Positions 21,394-23,605 of a DNA stretch of 23,605 nt are shown here, piece by piece. Each line of letters opens with the position of its first letter. Position 1 is the first letter of the stretch. The notes below the pieces were generated by a model. That model ran no database searches. It was given only the letters and a program-made list of their open reading frames with translations, and was not told the origin of the DNA. Position numbers and translations under genes: made by a program. The stretch is from a virus, in IMG/VR virus record IMGVR_UViG_3300030103_001858, positions 1-23,605 of that record. One strand, written 5' to 3'.

Positions 21394-21873
21394 ATGATAC
21401 ATGGACAATATGGACAACCTTATACTTTTTACACTACAACAGAAGAAAAAAGAATAGACAAAGCAGTACCTAGTTCGCAGATAAGGTTTTTGTTCAAGTT
21501 TACTAATGATATGGATAGAAACGTAGTTTATGCTTATGGACAGAATCAATTAGTAAACAACAGATATACAAAAGTTAATATGACACCAAACACAACACAA
21601 AATGTATTTACAGGTAATATTGACTTTATGCCGAATGGCTATTGGGAGTATGAAGTTTACGAAGTTAGTTGGCAATCATCACCTAACTTAGCTACAAATT
21701 ATGCACCAATAACAGAAACAGATGTATTAACACCACCTGCTAATGACAAAGGAGTAGTACAAGGAAGGGTAGAAATAGGTAAATTATACATTGAAGAAGC
21801 AACAGGACAAGAGGAAGTACAATATGAACAATATGTAAAACCTACACAAACAAATTATATTTACGTAAGTTAA
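21394..21873 (+). CDS. Small structural protein, 159 aa
   Basis: The protein is beta-rich and aromatic: MIHGQYGQPYTFYTT, then IRFLFKFTNDMDRNVVYAY (30-48), NRYTKVNMTPNTTQNVFTG (56-74), NGYWEYEVYEVSW (82-94) and RVEIGKLYIEE with a final TQTNYIYVS. The Trp/Tyr-rich strands, small size and place next to tail and capsid genes suggest a virion component such as a fibre-attachment or joining protein. I do not know the family. It is the first gene after a strong terminator and late motif E. Confidence 0.5.
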   Translation: MIHGQYGQPYTFYTTTEEKRIDKAVPSSQIRFLFKFTNDMDRNVVYAYGQNQLVNNRYTKVNMTPNTTQNVFTGNIDFMPNGYWEYEVYEVSWQSSPNLATNYAPITETDVLTPPANDKGVVQGRVEIGKLYIEEATGQEEVQYEQYVKPTQTNYIYVS

Positions 21874-21884
21874 AACAATAAAAA

Positions 21885-22148
21885 ATGGGAATTAAAAATA
21901 CACAAGCATTATTAAATGAACAATTAGGTGGTTTAGGAGAAATAGAAGTATTTACAACTACTGCACAAACAGGCAAAGATTACTATGCTATTTACTTTGT
22001 GCAAGAAAGTGTAATATCTTCAATCACTATGACTAATACTACAGGTGCAAGTAACTTAGTTACGACTATACCTGCGGGAATGACTTTATTTGGTAACACG
22101 ACTGCAATAACTCTGACTTCAGGTTTAGCAATCGGCTATAAAAACTAA
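21885..22148 (+). CDS. Small beta-rich structural protein, 87 aa
   Basis: An N-terminal helix (GIKNTQALLNEQLGGLGE) leads to strands with TGKDYYAIYFVQESVISSIT and Thr-rich loops ending in LAIGYKN. No motif is recognised. It starts 11 nt after the previous stop and ends 3 nt before the LamG gene, so the three are likely one transcript from motif E. A role as a chaperone or attachment piece for the fibre is possible but unsupported. Confidence 0.5.
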   Translation: MGIKNTQALLNEQLGGLGEIEVFTTTAQTGKDYYAIYFVQESVISSITMTNTTGASNLVTTIPAGMTLFGNTTAITLTSGLAIGYKN

Positions 22149-22151
22149 AAT

Positions 22152-23605
22152 ATGCTAGCATTAGCGAACAAGCTAACAATATCAACTCAACCTATCTATA
22201 GGTTTGTAAATAAGTATTCTATTGACTTTGATGGAGTAGATGATAGGATTATTACTGATGGTGCAGATACTGTAGCACAAAACACTACTTATTCTTTTTG
22301 GTGTAAATCAAGTGAAACAAATGCTAATAGAGGTGTATTTGGACACGGAAATATTAATATAGGTGCTTTTCATTTTAACGAAAATTCAAATAGACCTTTG
22401 TTATATTTAGGTAGTTCGTTTTTTAGGTATTGGGTTGATAATTCTGCACAAGATGATGGTGAGTGGCATCATTGGGTAGTATATGCAGACACTAATGATA
22501 TGACTAATTCTAAACTTTATATAGATGGTGTTTTACAAACCCCTGATTTAACTGCTAACACACCTTCTACTTTAAATGCTTATACAGAATCATTAACTAT
22601 AGGTAGCGACCAACAAGTAGGTGGTAATAGTTTTGAAGGCAAGATAGATGAGTTTGCAGTTTACGATAGAGAACTCACTCAAGCAGAGATTACTCGTATG
22701 TTTAACACCTATTATAGCCCAAATAGAGTGGCAAACGGGAATTTCGCACAAGAGGGTGTAGAAGAAGTAACTAATGGAGATTTTAGTCAGATAGGTTCAG
22801 AAGAAATAACTAATGGCGACTTTAGTAATGGAGGAACTAATTGGGTAAATATAGACAATAAAGCTACATTCCAAAATTCAAGTGTTATATTTTTAAATGA
22901 TGCAAAAATATATCAAAATGTTACAAGTGCTTCTTCTTTAATTTATAAAATAGTAATAGATTTTAGTAGTATTTCTGGAGATGGTGTTCAAATTTTAGTT
23001 GGTAATGGTAATTCATTTATTAATTATTCTGTATCTGATATTGTTAATAACAACAATCAAATTGTTGCATATTCAAATTTTATAGGTTCAGGTTTATTAT
23101 TTATCTATTCACAAAGTGCAAACACAAACGCAACTATAACAAACGTATCAGTAAAAGAGGTTGGGCAAGGTTTTACTTTTGGAGATGGTTGGGGTATGGG
23201 AGATGGTTTAGCAACTTGTGATGGTAGTCAAAGTGCAACATCTTATTTAGAACAAACACTTACAACACCATTAGTGCAAAACAAAATATATAAAGTTACA
23301 TATACTGCTACAATTCCTAATGGTAATCTAAGACCTGAATTGACAGGTGGTGGTGGAACTTCAGAAGGTACATCACAAACCACAAGTGGTACTTATACAG
23401 ATTATATAAAAGCAGAAAATAATCATATAAAATTTAGATTTAGAGCAAATTCAAGTTTTGATGGTACAGTAGACAACATAACAGTCAGAGAAGTAGGGCA
23501 GCATTGGACATTTGGTACAGGAACAACAATAGAAAATGGGGTTGCTAATATAACTGCAGCTTCATCAGGTAGTAGTGCATTATCACAAACAGGTGGTGTT
23601 TTTGT
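22152..23605 (+). CDS. LamG/CBM-repeat adhesin or tail fibre, 3'-truncated
   Basis: The frame is open from ATG 22152 to the last base (484 whole codons), so the gene runs out of the window. Residues about 20-190 form a LamG/concanavalin-like lectin domain: SIDFDGVDDRIIT, TTYSFWCKSS, GEWHHWVVYAD, SKLYIDGVLQT, GKIDEFAVYDRELTQAEITR. Then come three short repeats (V/I)(A/T)NG(N/D)F at 193, 206 and 219, followed by carbohydrate-binding-like modules of about 111 residues marked by V(K/R)EVGQ..TFG.G at 334 and 445. It probably binds surface glycans of the host or debris. No enzyme motif is visible. Codon use matches the late genes. Confidence 0.75.
   Translation, partial: MLALANKLTISTQPIYRFVNKYSIDFDGVDDRIITDGADTVAQNTTYSFWCKSSETNANRGVFGHGNINIGAFHFNENSNRPLLYLGSSFFRYWVDNSAQDDGEWHHWVVYADTNDMTNSKLYIDGVLQTPDLTANTPSTLNAYTESLTIGSDQQVGGNSFEGKIDEFAVYDRELTQAEITRMFNTYYSPNRVANGNFAQEGVEEVTNGDFSQIGSEEITNGDFSNGGTNWVNIDNKATFQNSSVIFLNDAKIYQNVTSASSLIYKIVIDFSSISGDGVQILVGNGNSFINYSVSDIVNNNNQIVAYSNFIGSGLLFIYSQSANTNATITNVSVKEVGQGFTFGDGWGMGDGLATCDGSQSATSYLEQTLTTPLVQNKIYKVTYTATIPNGNLRPELTGGGGTSEGTSQTTSGTYTDYIKAENNHIKFRFRANSSFDGTVDNITVREVGQHWTFGTGTTIENGVANITAASSGSSALSQTGGVF
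22728..22844 (+). repeat. Three tandem 39-nt coding repeats
   Basis: Units begin at 22728, 22767 and 22806, each encoding (V/I)(A/T)NG(N/D)F at the start of a 13-codon block. The second and third are nearly identical in DNA over their first part; the first is more diverged. The repeat joins the lectin domain to the binding modules. Confidence 0.7.

Noticed and set aside
1-23605. CRISPR array, tRNA genes, insertion sequences, attachment sites
   Set aside because: No spaced direct repeats, no T-arm-like GTTC-AATC patterns, no transposase motifs or terminal inverted repeats, and no integrase were seen by reading.

Overview
The window is a contiguous stretch of a tailed-phage (or prophage) genome. 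All convincing genes lie on the + strand, packed with 1-29 nt overlaps (ATGA, TAATG junctions) and almost no intergenic space. The DNA is strongly AT-rich, and starts are generally preceded by A/T-rich sequence rather than Shine-Dalgarno motifs. Together with the families present (a DUF3127 SSB-like protein, a NinG of the type seen in Bacteroidetes phages, short C5 methylase, XkdF-like protease, LamG/CBM-like adhesin), this points to a phage of a member of the Bacteroidota, plausibly a marine Flavobacteriia host. Host and habitat are inference; no host gene, tRNA, integrase, lysis gene or attachment site was seen.

Layout. (1) 1-3378, DNA replication and recombination: a 5'-truncated gene, an SSB-like OB-fold protein, a stand-alone DnaA domain IV-like protein, a winged-helix initiator-like protein with a possible internal origin (tandem 24-bp repeat plus AT-rich tract), small unknowns, an HTH protein and NinG. 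(2) 3400-5844, regulation and accessory: a sigma-70-like factor, two zinc-ribbon proteins, a DUF3310-like protein and a C5 cytosine methylase. (3) 5870-9077: a ParB-like protein, an ABC-ATPase/GNAT fusion, and small and large terminase. (4) 9187-18256, tail: a chaperone pair with a T9 -1 slippery site, terminator/completion-like proteins, baseplate/adhesin proteins and a tape measure. (5) 18293-21307, head: XkdF-like protease, scaffold, major capsid protein, and a probable tail-tube or structural protein. (6) 21394-end: two small structural proteins and a long LamG adhesin cut by the window edge. Tail genes precede head genes, and no portal gene is recognisable.

The main unexpected signal is a motif, TTCTATTATAT, found five times, always at the head of a late gene block (5856, 9173, 18278, 19025, 21380). 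In four copies the distance to ATG is identical (TATTAT, 5 nt, ATG); in the fifth the ATG is 14 nt further on. Two copies follow hairpins with terminator character. I read this as a phage-specific late promoter giving nearly leaderless mRNAs, possibly recognised by the phage's own sigma-like factor. A second candidate system is ParB plus ABC-ATPase/GNAT with a nearby C5 methylase, which could modify phage DNA before packaging. Both are hypotheses.
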